From Watersipora subatra (lineage: Eukaryota; Bryozoa; Gymnolaemata; Cheilostomatida; Watersiporidae): DNA of 64,000 nucleotides. A program made the translations under genes and the position numbers. This document shows positions 34,663 through 47,952 of the stretch, in pieces. The notes beneath the pieces were generated by a model that saw only the letters and a list, made by a program, of their open reading frames with translations, had not been told where the DNA came from and did no database searches. The DNA lies in the NCBI RefSeq assembly GCF_963576615.1, contig NC_088717.1:57491526-57555525 (forward strand). Direction: 5' to 3'. How positions within the stretch are numbered: position 1 is the first letter of the stretch; each line of letters opens with the position of its first letter.

Positions 34663-36110
34663 TAGGTTTGCTACAGTGAAACAAAATATAATTATGAGCT
34701 TGAATAGAAGCTAACTTTGAATTACCGAGTTCTAGCACGAACTTTCTCAACAGTTCCGGTTAATGAGCTCAACAAAACAAGTTAATTGTCAATTGCCTCT
34801 CATTGCCAAGCGTACATTTGCAGTCCTATGTTGCCAGAGTAAGTCTTGCACAATAACAAAAAACAAATTATATATTGTCCTAGACAATGTTTAGATGGTC
34901 TCATCGATCTCTGCCAATATAAATAGTACGCTGTGAGTCCAAAGGGTTTTTTTGTAAATGTATTTCACTGGCCTATGGTGGTAAGAACAAATCGAGTTTT
35001 GTGAAAAAAAATAAATTAAACAAATAAAATAATAACATGGGAATTTAATAATTCTAATATTTTGATACCTCACTATTGTAGTTTAGCACATCCATATTAC
35101 ACAAGACATATACTCACACTGGCAGGCGTTTACACAAACACATAATATAAGATTACCACACCAAAATATTTTTTTATCAATTATTATTTTTTAACAATTT
35201 TTTACAGAAACTTCATCTTTTTACATTCAATTTTATTGCATAATTTTATATCATGCGTTTGTGTTAATACTATGTGTAATTACTTGCCACATTTAAGTTA
35301 AAAAAAGTTTTAACCATGGGTTCAATGAAATTAGAATAATTTAAATTTTGTAGTAGGTCTTTAAGAACAGCAGAGACTGTATTAAAAAGATTATCATTCT
35401 TACTATCGTTGCTGTTGTTGTTGTCTGTCATTAACAAAGCTCAGCAAAATTTCAATAAATAATCGCATTGCAGCTGATATTTTTTCTACTCACTCCAATA
35501 TCTTTTATAGGGTGTAATATTGTAAGTATTTCAAGATTTCCATAGTTGTTGAAATAATTATATATAACAAGTATCTTGATATAAAAGTTGTACATTGTCA
35601 GTCAATTAATGCATTTAATTCAATGATGAAACCAGAGGTACAAGTATAAAATATAAAACTATTGTCCTATTTCTACCTATATCTTTTACTATTCAAAGAT
35701 AATAAGTCTACAGAAATGCGCCTTGATGAAATTTAGAAGATAGGGGAGGGCAGATATAGTTTGGATACAGCGTAGATACTAAGGCTAATATATCAATATT
35801 ACTTCATTGTAAGCTTATGAACATATATTGAGTTTTACTGCATTCTCATCTAACCCATAAGTTAGAGACTAGGATTTATGTTCTCTGAAATAAATTATGA
35901 GTGTAGCTGTAAAACCCTCCTACCTATCAGCAGGAAATTGGGAAACTCGGGCTACTTGTTGTACTTATTATCAGTGCTAAATTGGTTTGTTAAACTAGCT
36001 ACAGGTTAGTATAATTTAAGTAGTGCCCTAGCGTTCAAAAGAGATGGGTGCCTAGAGTTGTCCTACATTGTACAAATTGTAGGACAACTGCACACAGTGA
36101 TGTGTATTTC
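34663..36110. other. Mostly unassigned interval
   Basis: 34850-34940 is a second copy of the repeat at 23108-23215. The rest is AT-rich with no recognisable gene or element end. Confidence 0.4.
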
Positions 36111-36115
36111 GCATA

Positions 36116-37740
36116 CATACCATAAAACTTGTATTTGAACGCCACTATAAATGCCACTAGTGTTTAATTGAGCGTCTTCTCAATTTGACAGTAAGTTTAA
36201 CATTCTTTGATTTTTATGAATCCACTAGCTGTGCCTCCCATCATTGCCTGGGTATTAAAAATCAGCTTATAAATAATGAGAAGTGATGAGATTTGCTTAC
36301 CAGTGGCTTGGCACGTTGCCAATGGAAAATTCCACAAACCTAGTTAGTAAGCTTCAAATGCCGGTAGACAATGACATTGCATCAGCATTGTTACCCAGCT
36401 AGGCAATTCTAATAATAGCTATAGCAGGAATGCAGACAGACATACGACACGCGGACATGTTTTTAGAAATATATACGTATATAGAATATAGATAATAACA
36501 AGTAATCAGTAGAAAAGTATCTTCAAAATTGTACTAATAATGTCTAACAATTAATTATTTTGTTGCTTCTGTTCATATCAAAGTTCCTTTTTAACTCCAA
36601 AGCTTTACAGTTCTTTAGTTAAAATTTGTAAGCATTACAATAAAAATAATTAATAACTGTATTAGGCTAATAACTGTTCTTTGTTTAGCGCAGTCTTAAT
36701 ACTTTAGCCCATGTAAAAAATGGTTTAACAATTCTGATGGAACCTGCCTTACTATTTTACCCTTTACAGGCTAAAACCTCTGTTTGGCACGCTTGTGCAA
36801 GATCACAGTTTCTCTTTGTTTGCACGAAAAGTGTATGTTCTAAATGGCAACACGTAAGCATTGCTCTGCTGAAAGAATTGTTTGGACGCTAATATGAACT
36901 AGTTCAGCAGTGTAAAAGAAAATTTGGAGTCAGAAAACACTGTGGAAGATATTGAACAGCCAGAAAAAGATGAAATGGTTTCAAACAAAAGTAACAATAA
37001 GAATGCAACTAGCAGAGCAAACGATGCAAATATGTTTGTTTCAAATATGTTCATTTTTGTTTCTGCATGTATTCTAAATATAGTTTGTTTATGTCACTTG
37101 TTCATGAATATATATTTGTAGCATTTGGTAAAATATTATTATATAACTTATAAATTTGCAAATTTATAGCACATTATTTGATAGCACCATTGCAGTTATT
37201 TAAATTCAGCTTGCAACGGATCTGCGCTCATAACTCCCCTTCTATTGCACATGAAAAGCTAGTTTTGACTGCAAACTGTAGCAGACATATCAATGAGTGA
37301 AATGAGCTTTTATGCAACCTTTTTAATTATAGTTATGAAATAAAAAATAAGAATAAAATAAAAAAATTAAAAGCTCCAACAAATTGCAACACAGACTATA
37401 AGATTATTGTAGGCTAGTTGCAAGCAATTATAGATATCAACTGGTAGATATATTTCTCAGCTTCCTGATGTATATTTATTTAGAAATCTGACAAGTTGGA
37501 GGTGAGTTACAGCAGATTTTTTGCATCCGAAAGGGCTAATGTCACACCAACCGAAGGAGAGTGCAAAGTATGGGCGAAATTTAGTTCACCCATGAGAAAC
37601 CTAAATTTATCTTCCCAAAATTCTGACAAGCTATTTGAAAAATATGTCACCCTTTAATTGAGCGTCGCCTCTATTAAAGCGCTTCTGTAGCAAAGGGTTA
37701 AAATATAGAGCACCATGGTGTTCAGATAGTTTTTACGGTA
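36116..37740. mobile_element. MITE of the ACCGTAAAA family with a nested SINE-like repeat
   Basis: The left terminus (accataaaacttgtatttga) and the right (tcagatagtttttacggta) are inverted. A SINE-like repeat with the actagctgtgcctcccatca head is inserted at about 36225-36480. The 65-codon ORF at 36924-37121 has a charged start and a hydrophobic end but no motif I recognise. Confidence 0.65.
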
Positions 37741-38128
37741 AGTTGTAAAGGAATGTGGAGTTGTCCTACTTTGGAAATGGTATGTGTATGCGGAGTTGTC
37801 TTACTTGGAAAGCGTTTGTTAGAATGAAAATACAGTTATTTTCATTATTTTGTAGAGTTGCGGATAAAATTCTTTGAGTTCAGTTCAATAAAATTTTTCA
37901 TAATTATGATATTGTAGCTAGGACAGTGCAATCATGACAGTTACATGAGTCCTCATCTAGATGTATTCACTGAAGATAAACAATAAATAGTTTTTGCTTT
38001 AGGAGAACAGTCAAGGGAAAAAGAACAAGTATATTAAGAACCGAACTAGCAGTTAGAGTCCAAAGCTACCAAAGCTTTGCCTGTGAATGTTGCTTGAATC
38101 CCTGCCCTATGTCTGCATTCGCATCCCT

Positions 38129-38384
38129 TTGTTCCTTCCTACAAGAAGCATATTAAAAGAATTCAAGTTTTTTAAAGTAGCTTTACTAGCACACCATCTA
38201 TCAGCTTTTTTATTTTGCAAAACTTTTTAAATCTAAATATTTTAAGTACATCACTTAGAGGTACTAATGAAGCCATTGTATGTATGTCTGTACGTATGTA
38301 TGTCTGTACGTATGTATGTCTGTATGTCTGTATGTACGTACATATGTATGTACGTACGTATATACGTACATACGTATGTACATA
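38129..38384 (+). repeat. Segment duplicated at 44328-44583
   Basis: About 255 bases (from ttgttccttcctacaagaag to the tacgtacatacgta tract) recur with almost no differences 6.2 kb downstream, implying a recent duplication. It supplies the left arm of the palindrome at 38225. Confidence 0.9.
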
Positions 38385-38530
38385 CGTACGTACATACGTA
38401 CATACAGACATACATACGTACAGACATACATACGTACAGACATACATACAGACATACATACGTACAGACATACATACAATGGCTTCATTAGTACCTCTAA
38501 GTGATGTACTTAAAATATTTAGATTTAAAA
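38225..38530. repeat. 306-bp near-perfect palindrome
   Basis: Arms run from ttttaaatctaaatatttta to its inverse at 38530, each containing tacttagaggt-type unique sequence followed by a TACG/TATG/TCTG tract toward the centre (about 38377). The duplicate at 44328 has only the left arm. Confidence 0.9.
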
Positions 38531-39675
38531 AACCTTCGGCAATTGGACAATGCCATAGACTGGTGAAATGTGCACGTTTTTCTCGTGAAATGCGCACGGC
38601 TTAATAGTTCTACTATCCATCGCACGGCTTTATTGGCGTTTTGCTTGCCAGTCTTAATTTTGATTAAAAAAGGCTTGTCAGGTTTTAATGACGATTTTAG
38701 GCCAAATTAATCTGCCTAGTTATGTATTATCCGATCAGATAGGTAAGTTTTAGGATATTGTCTGTACGTATTTACGTACAGGATAGGATTTAGGTCTGTA
38801 CGTATGTACGTACGTATGTACGTACGTATGTATGTACGTGTGTACGTACATATGTACGCACGTATGTACGTACGTATGTACGTACGTATGTACGTACGTA
38901 TGTATGTACGTATGTACGTACGTATGTACGTACGTACGTACGTATGTACGTACGTATGTACGTACGTATGTACGTACGTATGTACGTATGTACGTACGTA
39001 CGTACGTATGTACATACGTAAATTTTATTGACATTTGTAATCATCAACAAAATGACGTTTTTATTACATGCAAAAAACAAGAAAAAATCAATGCTATTAT
39101 TATCAATGATGTTAATATCAATGCTGTTAACATCAATGCATATTTGTAACAGTGTTAACTATTTGTTATTCAAGGCACCATACAGTTATATGATTATATG
39201 TTTACATGGTAATTTGTTTTCCCACGACCAAATACGAGCGTAGCGAGTGTTTGGGAGCTATATGATAAATGCATATGTGCACATAACTCCCGAAAAGTAT
39301 CCGTCAACAGCTGTAACCAAACCCTTGTACCGAAATCCCATCAAAAATTTAACCATTTTGTGTAGAGTCGTTTAAGTATAATAATGATACAAAACACATA
39401 TAAACCTATTTGAATATGTTACCAAGTCTTTGAAAAGTTGAGACAATATCCTAAAACTTACCTATCTGATCGGATAATACATAACTAGGCAGATTAATTT
39501 GGCCTAAAATCGTCATTAAAACCTGACAAGCCTTTTTTAATCAAAATTAAGACTGACAAGCAAAACGCCAATAAAGCCGTGCGATGGATAGTAGAACTAT
39601 TAAACCGTGCGCATTTCACGAGAAAAACGTGCACATTTCACCAGTCTATGGCATTGTCCAATTGCCGAAGGTTTT
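38529..39675. mobile_element. Foldback-type element with arms of about 230 bp
   Basis: The left arm (38529-38762) and right arm (39441-39675) are nearly perfect inverted copies beginning aaaaccttcggcaattggac. The interior has a (TACGTATG)n tract (38762-39022) and about 420 bases of other sequence without an ORF. Long inverted arms with a simple-repeat core and no transposase fit a foldback element. It directly abuts the palindrome at 38530. Confidence 0.82.
38762..39022 (+). repeat. (TACGTATG)n tract
   Basis: Self-complementary simple repeat of about 260 bases inside the foldback element; it can form hairpins or cruciforms. The Tyr/Val/Arg/Thr ORFs in every frame are artefacts. Confidence 0.95.
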
Positions 39676-41010
39676 ACGTAATTAACATAAAAGTACTGAA
39701 AGGTAATAGTTTCTTTTTTGCCAATTTTATTATTCGATTTAATTATTCGGTTTCATAGGATTATTATAAGATTTAACTATAGGAACAATCATTCGAATTT
39801 AGAAGATCGAAGTATATAGTGACTGATGGTGTGCAATATGTTACTGTTATTATTTTTCTAAAGATTTTGTTGATGATATTACGGCTGTGCCCAATATCAC
39901 GGCACTGCCAAGTCGTTTTTAATATCTGCAAAATTAAGTAATAGGCCTACATTTTCTTATAGATTTACAGCTATTTTTATGACAACCAACTAAATCTGTT
40001 TAGATTTTTAAATTCAGCATAATCTTTTGGATATAAATACAGAAATCTAAATAAATATCACAACTTCTTGGTATTAGTTGCTATGACATTTTGAAATGTA
40101 AACAAAATTGTTTACATTTCATTGGTTTTTATTTCTGAAACTTTAACACCAGTTTTCTCAGAACTATGTTTTCGCATTAAGGGTAGACATGCATTCAGTT
40201 TATTGACCATAAAATCTGCTGTAATTAAGCTGGAATCAATTTTTTTGCAAAATAACTGAGAATTTTCTCTTTCTGCTAGTGTAGCTAGGTAGCTCCAAAT
40301 CTCACACACCCGACTTAACCATGGTTTCTTTGATCATGACCCATTTTTTCATTTTGCTTCAGTTTGCAAAAAACTTCCAGACACACGTGAATGCTAATGT
40401 TTGCTTTCTGTTACAGATCACTGTCAAAACCATTCTACATTCAACACAATTAATTTTCAAACTGTGTATATTACACAGCAGCTTGCCATTTTACTTCTAA
40501 TATTGCGCTTCTCCTATTGCAGGGGAGAGATATAAACATATAACCTTTTCCTTTCATTATCGCTGTTTGTTGTACATACATAATAAAACCCAGTACATTA
40601 CAGCTACTACTGCAGTTCTCCTATTGCACTGCAGTGCCATTTGACTGCAATTATTGCATTTCTCAACCAGCAGTACCCTTTCTTTTTCCATTATCACTCT
40701 GGTCGTAAGCTGTATGACAGGGAAATTTCTAGTTATAAGTATATGATTGTATGATTACACATTTATATGATTATATGTTTATATGATTATATGTTTATAT
40801 GACTATATGTTTATATGATCAATGATTACAATGTTTACTTATTTCTTTATTTATTATTTATACTTGCTTTCTTATTTAATTAAACATTTAATTCAACTTA
40901 TAAACATGGAATATAATTTAATCAGATAAATAAAAAATTATATCAAAATGTTCTTTTAATTTAAAAAACAGATATGTTTTATTAGCAAGCAAATTAACCG
41001 CATATATTTT
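39676..41010. other. Mostly unassigned interval
   Basis: No clear gene. A - strand frame at 40112-40309 carries CEIWSYLATLAERENSQL then FCKK and a later NKLNACLPLMRKH, loosely like a BED zinc finger, but the paired cysteine is missing. A gtttatatgattatat tandem repeat lies at 40745-40820. Confidence 0.3.
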
Positions 41011-41018
41011 GCGCTTTT

Positions 41019-41400
41019 GTAGAACCTGAATGCTTTATTGCTTGATGTTCAATGCTTTATTGCTTGATGTTCAATGCTTTATTGCTTGATGTTCAATGCT
41101 TTATTGCTTGATGCTCAATGCTTCATTGCTTGATGTTCAATGCTTCATTGCTTGATATTCAAAGCTTTATTGAAATCAATAAATACTTTATTCAACAGCA
41201 TGTCAGGTTCAGCTCACCTCTGTGTCTGTCTCAGGTATAAGCCATGTCTGTTGTAATCCTGCTGATCCTGAGCCTGCGCTGTGACTTGAGTAGTACCTGC
41301 AGGGTAATATAATTGTTCATTTTGGACAATTCAGGAGTGCAACACTGATACATTTTGGAGTTTTCTACTCTCTTTCTTTCTACTTTTCAGAAGTATCTTC
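41019..41400 (+). repeat. Interspersed repeat with 22-bp array, copy 1
   Basis: Contains about six copies of gctttattgcttgatgttca-type 22-bp units (41028-41165), followed by 230 bases (aggttcagctcacctctgtg and onward) that recur at 43374-43640. The second copy has only one or two units, so the array expanded here. Confidence 0.85.
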
Positions 41401-41565
41401 TGCTCTTCACAGTTGCCTGGTCTTTTTTTGTAGACTTGCACTTTTTACCAAATTGTTCTGTCTTGCCTCTTGCTATACATTTACTCTGATCATGCCCCAT
41501 AGTGTAAGTGAAGAGTGCTCCTTGATATTACATAATTTTCAGTTGCACAGCTGCTAGCTTGTCAG

Positions 41566-41697
41566 GTCTCTCTCTCCCTCGCCCTCTCTTCTCTCTTCCT
41601 TTCTCTCTCATTCTCTCTCTCTTTCCCTCTTTCCCTTTTTCTCATTCTCTCTCCTTTTCCCCCTCCCTTCTTCCTGCCTCTCTCTCTCTCTCTCAAT
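41566..41697 (+). repeat. Pyrimidine-rich (TC)n tract
   Basis: About 130 bases of C and T with occasional A or G. The Ser/Leu/Pro ORF is an artefact. Confidence 0.9.
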
Positions 41698-41699
41698 CG

Positions 41700-42456
41700 G
41701 TCGTTTTAACAATGATTGTCTTATGGTTTAGGCTTCAACGCTGACTTCCATGCAGCTCTGTTTTCTACCTTCTCTTGTCTTCTGTTTGCATCTAGTACCC
41801 TCATCTAAATATACTTCACTAAATAGTACAAGCTAAATTTTCAGTAAATCATTTTGTCTAAACACTTCCAGTTAGCCGAGACTTTAAACCAAGTAAACAG
41901 GAGCTTCAACTCTTATTCCAACTGTTTGTAGGATGAAACTACATGTCTACCAGCTACACTGAATAGATATGAACTTTATTTACACCAATAAATGATATTT
42001 AAAGTAAATTAGAACATTAGGCAAAAACAAAAAATTGTAAAGAAGATTATGTGTTTTGAAAGAAAATGCTCTCTTTTACATAACGCTGTTCTATAATATA
42101 AACAGGCAAGGTGTTGATGTCTAATATACGGTGTGGTGGTTTTTAGGAGAAGTAGGAATGGAATGAGTTACTATAATACCAGTTAAAACATGTTACAATT
42201 GTTAATTTTTTGTGAGGACAAATGGTAAAGTATTTAGCTACTACATGTGGCCATTTAAATACTAACAACTGAGCCAGGGTGTTGTCTTAGGCTATTTCAA
42301 CCACAACAACATGTCAGGAATAAAAAAGGTTTATCTGATACACATTCCATCACCGATGCTAAAGCCAATCATGTGAAAAGCATAAATAGACAACATTAAA
42401 CAACTTATCATTGATTATTGATTATTGTTAATTGCTTGAACGTTTGTACTGAGCAA
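41700..42456. other. Unassigned interval
   Basis: No gene or element boundary recognised. Confidence 0.4.
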
Positions 42457-42460
42457 TTAA

Positions 42461-42888
42461 AAGCTGGCTCACACTATATCGCAGTTTGTCAGCGTTTCCC
42501 TTTCGGCGTTCATAGTTGATTATGTGAACCGTGAATTGATGGCATCGACGAAGCATCGCGGACACGCCAGGAAAGTTTGAAGCTGTCAAACTTTCCCAAT
42601 GTTTCGCCGAGCATCGACGGCCACTTTTCAGTTGTGAACCATTTCGGCGATGGTAAGTCGTGGATAAAGTGATTTATTCCTATTCGTTTATGATAGCCGC
42701 TGCGGGACTAGTTCTTGGTTTTAGCATGCGAAAACAAAAAGGTTTCTTCAAGAAAATTTAGAAAGAGAAATGGTAACACTGATGCAAACGCAAATGGGTA
42801 TGTGATACTGTGAACATGGTTATCATTGGCGATCACCGAAGTATTGTGGCATCAACGCCAAAATACGACGATATAGTGTGAACCAGCC
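42461..42888. mobile_element. MITE with GGCTGGTTCACAC-type termini, copy 2
   Basis: The ends aagctggctcacactatatc and gatatagtgtgaaccagcc are inverted copies, and TTAA lies directly outside both (42457-42460 and 42889-42892). TTAA target duplications suggest a piggyBac-like or Kolobok-like origin. The interior has an inverted gcgatgctt/aagcatcg region and no ORF. Confidence 0.72.
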
Positions 42889-43373
42889 TTAAGAGAGTGT
42901 GTTTAGGCAGCAGGCTCTGTTTACAGCCAATCGCATTCTTATTTCCAGAGAAGACGACTTTGAAGCTGTGAGAATATTGATCAGCTGATAAATTTTGTCA
43001 GCCACCTGAAAATGTGTTGATAAGTCGGTTAAGTTCACATAGGTTGTTCAGCCATGACAGTTAGTTGTAGCACACCAAGTGCAAAGTTTGACTTTCTGAT
43101 GATGAGCATAAATGAATGTGAATATAAACATGATAAAGATTAATGACTAAAAACCAATAAAAATAATAATTGTATTAGAATGTGTAATGGCTATTGATAG
43201 CATAGACCAATCGAAGTGCTCGTTCATATCAGAAACTGGTTGTTACAGAGATAGGCCAAAAACTGCTAGCAGATTATCGGTAAATGTACAAACGCCTCAA
43301 TCCTATCATCCCCTTGGATAAATAAAAAGCATCACCAAAACATTTTTTTTAGTTTAAAGCACAAATATTTTGC

Positions 43374-43640
43374 GCTTCTGCAGAACCTGAATGCTTTATT
43401 GCTTGATGTTCAATGCTTTATTGAAATCAATAAATACTTTATCTAACAGCATGTTAGGTTCAGCTCACCTCTGCGTCTGTCTCAGGTATAAGTCATGTCT
43501 GTTGTAATCCTTCTGATCCTGAGCTTGCGCGGTGACTTCGGTAGTACCTTCATGGTAATATAATTGTTCATTTTGGGCAATTCAGGAGTACAACACTGAT
43601 ACATATTTTGGAGTTGTCTATTCTTTCCTTTTTACTTCCT
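43374..43640 (+). repeat. Interspersed repeat, copy 2
   Basis: Second copy of 41019-41400, with shared caggttcagctcacctctg, gtctgttgtaatcct and gtaatataattgttcatttt segments. Confidence 0.8.
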
Positions 43641-44327
43641 TTTCAGAAGTAGAAATGATGAAACAGTCAACACTTTCTGAGTTGTTGGCTGTTTCACCAC
43701 TATAATATGTCGGGCAATAAGCCAAGAATGAGGTTGATACACTGAGTTTAACAAGGAAATAGTCACATAACCCATTAGGTTGTTAGAAGTAGTTCAGCTC
43801 ATATCTATTCACTGGATATAAAGGCATGAGTTGGAGTCCTTATTTGTGGACTTAATGTTTGTTCAAATTAATATTATTTAATAAACATCCTTAATTAATT
43901 TTTTCCAGTATTATTATTGTATTGTTTGTTAAAAATACTACAAAAATTGTTATTTCGGTTTTTTTATCATAATTTGCGGACTCTAACTGCAACAGGTCAA
44001 AAAGCCGGCCAACGAGTGAGTGAATTCCTGAGTGAATACACGATGAGCAAAGGATGAGAAACAAACGCGGAATCGTTCACTCTTTGTAACTTTCCACTCG
44101 AGGGCCTCGATCTTCTCCTTGTTCGATTTTTTACAAATGTTACTGATCATTTAGTCTTCAATTAGTCTGAAGAACTGGTGGTTATAAGCATTCTAAAGCA
44201 GAGTCGAAAACAATAAGTTACCTACAAGAACGTCAATTACATTGCAGACAGACAGACAGACAGCTGGTCCAAATTTACAAGGACTTGAGAAACGTCACTA
44301 GTCTCTGCTAGTTGTTGTAGAACACCT

Positions 44328-44583
44328 TGTTCCTTCCTACAAGAAGCATATTAAAAGAATTCAAGTTTTTTAAAGTAGCTTTACTAGCACACCATCTATC
44401 AGCTTTTTTATTTTGCAAAACTTTTTAAATCTAAATATTTTAAGTACATCACTTAGAGGTACTAATGAAGCCATTGTATGTATGTCTGTACGTATGTATG
44501 TCTGTACGTATGTATGTCTGTATGTCTGTATGTACGTACATATGTATGTACGTACGTATATACGTACATACGTATATACGTAC
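44328..44583 (+). repeat. Half copy of the 38129-38384 segment
   Basis: Almost identical to 38129-38384 but without the right palindrome arm; beyond 44583 the sequences part company. Confidence 0.9.
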
Positions 44584-44589
44584 GTAAGT

Positions 44590-46172
44590 GTAAAAGTGGG
44601 TGGCTAGCAGGTAGGTGACTAGTAGGTGGGTTGTCTTAGAGGCAATCAGTCAGAAACAGTCGGTACCATGCAAAAAGTTTGTTCTAATCATGTAGATGTA
44701 AAATGACAAGTGAAAAGTATTTTGTTCCGAATCATTCTTCATCATCATCAACTCATTTCTTTATTTATTTTGTTTATTTTGTTTTTTATAGGTTGAAAGT
44801 TGTTTGAGTAGGATGGGCCATAGATATGTTTCACAACTTATAGGCATAGTTGTACTTTATTGCTGTCTATAACCCTGAACCATTGGATGAGCCTTCTTGG
44901 CAGTAATGTTTTGCTGTCATAGACAGGCTGTCGGTAGGCTGTCTTTTGCTGTCGGTAGGCCTACTTGTTCAGTTGTGCAGAGGCATGATGCGAGTTGAAA
45001 AGGATTTTTAACTAGTCATGTGTTATCATCAAATAGGATACATGGTTTATATCTGAGTGGAATAATGCATTCATGACTGATGTTGACTATTGCCACCAAT
45101 TTTCCAGCTAGTTGCATTCACAGTTAGTTTTAGAATCAGAATTCAGTTCTAACTTGACAGTTGTTAGTTCCTCAAACAAGCCTCACCAATGGCTATAAGG
45201 GTTTCAATGAATTGAAGGAACGCTTGTAGCTTATTATAGAGAAAGCTTTGTAAGGTGGGCAGGTCCTTAAATCTCACGGATTGTGTTTCAGTTAAAATGA
45301 CATTCAGCAAAACTGTTGCACTATTAGCTAGATAAGATTACTATCGCACCTAATTTGGCAGCAGTTCATATAGCTGCCACATTAATCTGCTAGCAATTGC
45401 GCTGATTCTCAGACTAGTAAACTTATTTTGATTAGCCATTAGGTCTTCCCAAAGTGGCAGGTGTGGGCATGTACTTGTAGAGTTTTTTAAGTTCTTGGTT
45501 CACTGCCAAACTATGTCTTTCGTTTTTTTGAAAGTGAACTCCACTAGAGCTGCACCGGTTTTGGTTTTAACTTGGGCTGCCATCGGCGAATGACAAGAAA
45601 TCAAAGATTGAAAACAAAATTCATGTTGTAGAGCGCTGTAATAAGACACTAGGTGTTATCTAATTAAAACTTTGAAGCAATAAGTCAACAACAGCAACGG
45701 ATTGGAGTACTATCGCAGCCCTAATTATGCTGGCATTAGCTGATATCACGCGCCCGTACTGGTTTACCAATAAATGGGGACTGTATTACAGGTTATTTAA
45801 GATCTGTGGTGTAGATGACACGGTTAAATTGGCTCTGAAGCAAGAAAGGGGACTTTATCTAACATGAGGAAAAAATGTCTCACCTACTCTTATGGGTAAG
45901 ACTAAACGTGTTCCGAGAAATAGGCAAAGTACTTTGTTTAATGTAACAATTTTCTGACTTGTATGCCTTGGCTAGCTTAATTGGCTATATAACCATCTGT
46001 GAATAGTATTTTAAATAGTATTGAGGTAGATTAACATCTACGGTGGCAGAAGGTGAGTGAAAAGCTTTTTTTTATTTTTGTTGTACATTGCTTTCAGGTT
46101 TGCTGGTATTGAGATTTCCTACAACGGAAAGTAAAGATGATGTTAAAATCTCGAACTAGTGATATAGAAATA
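44590..46172. other. Unassigned interval
   Basis: About 1.6 kb with no convincing ORF, array or element ends. Confidence 0.4.
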
Positions 46173-47284
46173 CTAGCTGTGCTACCCGGCGTTGTCCGGG
46201 TAATAAAAAAGTCATTGGACAGAAAATTTGTTTTTATTTAACATAATTATAGCTTTCAAAATTTACCATTTTAACTTTAAAACTTCATATCATGAGAAAG
46301 TTTTGTATTATGGATTTTTGTGCAGTTCAAATGAATTAAGAAAAAAATAAAACATCTGTAAAGGTTTTTAAACTTTTTCAAACAACTAAGTTTTAAATTT
46401 CGTAACTTGAAGAAAGTGCTTCGTTGAACAAAATTATGAGGAAAAATATAAATGTTAAGGTGTTTAAATGTAAATGTGAAATCCTTAAGAAGTAATGGCT
46501 AAATATAGTCTTTTTTGCTACGATTACAATGAAAGATTATTTGGTGTACAAGTAAATAATTTTAGTTCGCTTCAGTGTTGGCATGCACAAATTGGCATGC
46601 CAGTTTTCACATGCCAGTGTTGGCATGCAAAAATATCGTAGGCTATAGAGTGGTATAGAAACCCATAATAATTATTTAATGCAATCACCTTTTGGTAAAC
46701 ATCATCATCTTAGTAACTATAGGTATCTACAATGACTTTAGTGCATTTTTTGGTTATAATCTGCAAGATTATATAACATTACAATGTACTACGTAGAGAG
46801 TTCTTACCTTTGAGGCAGACGCATAACATAAATGCTGAATCTAACTTGAATGAATATAGCTTACTAAACGCATACTTGAAGGAAGTTTTAGCATGTATTT
46901 TAACAAACTTCAAACTTGTAACTAAAATTTTATCCTTTATCTGTTTGCGAACTCAATTTTATCATAACGGATGCCGCTGAACTCACCATGGCGAGCAATG
47001 TATATCTCTTAATAACTGATATAATAAGTACACAAATCGCCGAATTTTAATTGTGAGAGAAATTATTGTTGATATCGTGTGGCAGAAAAAAATTTGCCTT
47101 AACAAAAAATAATAAAAAGGCATCATGTTTCCTAGAGTTATAATGTTATAAAATATTTTTCTTAGAAAAATATTTTATAATAGGAGCATCGTAACGTGTG
47201 AGGGCAATGCTTAAATAATACGTCATTTAGTGTGGGCATGCGCTATACCGTATATGATAGTGCGCGATAACCTGTTATATACAG

Positions 47285-47344
<60 letters not shown>

Positions 47345-47345
47345 T
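46173..47345 (+). mobile_element. SINE-like interspersed repeat, long copy
   Basis: Head actagctgtgctacccggcg and a 3' region (47040-47265) shared with 19610-19790, ending in a (TA)n tract at 47285-47341. No ORF. Head and tail conservation between the two long copies suggests one 1.1-1.2-kb family. Confidence 0.65.
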
Positions 47346-47607
47346 TATGGGTCATGGCTAAATGGATTGTTCTAGAACCCTAGATAAGTAGTTTTATCCT
47401 TTTGTGCATAAGCTACATGCATTCGTGTAAATAGTACGAAGGATGGAATCAATGTGGCAGGAACAGCAAGTTCTCCAACAAGTGATTCAAATGATTATCC
47501 TAAACCTGTGTGGTTTCTGGATAATTCTAAACAGTGTACTAGTGTTTACCGATTATCTAACCATGTTCTATAAGAAATATAATATTTATATATTTGTTTT
47601 ATTTTAG

Positions 47608-47759
47608 GGCTGTATTATTGATGATAAGCTGCCTAGTTGATACAACATACACAAATGAACGCTTTTGTTCAGATACGGTGCTTGAAAATGCTTCAAGGGA
47701 AATGTTTCGTTGTCGAGAACAGTTATGGAATTTTCTACAAGACCGCTGCTCTGAAAGAG
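47608..47759 (+). CDS. Insulin-like peptide gene 4, signal peptide and B-chain exon
   Basis: It follows an acceptor (tttattttag) and ends at a donor (G|GTAATA) in phase 1, the frame layout of exon 2 in genes 1 to 3. The first full codons read AVLLMISCLVDTTYT, the end of a signal peptide; with no ATG at the gene 1/3 position, the start must lie in an upstream exon that I could not find (the internal ATG at 47621 would leave only 11 hydrophobic residues). The B chain has NERFC, then FRC-REQLWNFLQDR-C, with C-x11-C insulin spacing and an extra upstream cysteine 14 residues before the pair. The partner exon is 57679-57887. Confidence 0.8.
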
Positions 47760-47952
47760 GTAATATAGATATGCATCTTTAAATACCCTTGTTATCAACT
47801 AAAAATTGCAGCGATTTACTGGTTTTTAATTTTCAAATAAATTTTTTGTGAGAAATTCTGGGATGTAAAAATTGTGGCTTTTCCTGCCATATAAATAAAC
47901 TGATAAACATATAATTGATATTTAGAATTGTTTGATTTTTTAATTACTGGTC

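Noticed and set aside
38251-39149. Tyr/Val/Arg/Thr-rich ORFs in all frames
   Set aside because: They come from the self-complementary TACG/TATG repeats.
40112-40309. BED zinc-finger remnant on the - strand
   Set aside because: The tryptophan and a cysteine are placed suggestively, but the C-x2-C pair and the HL-x-H end are not both present. Too weak to call.
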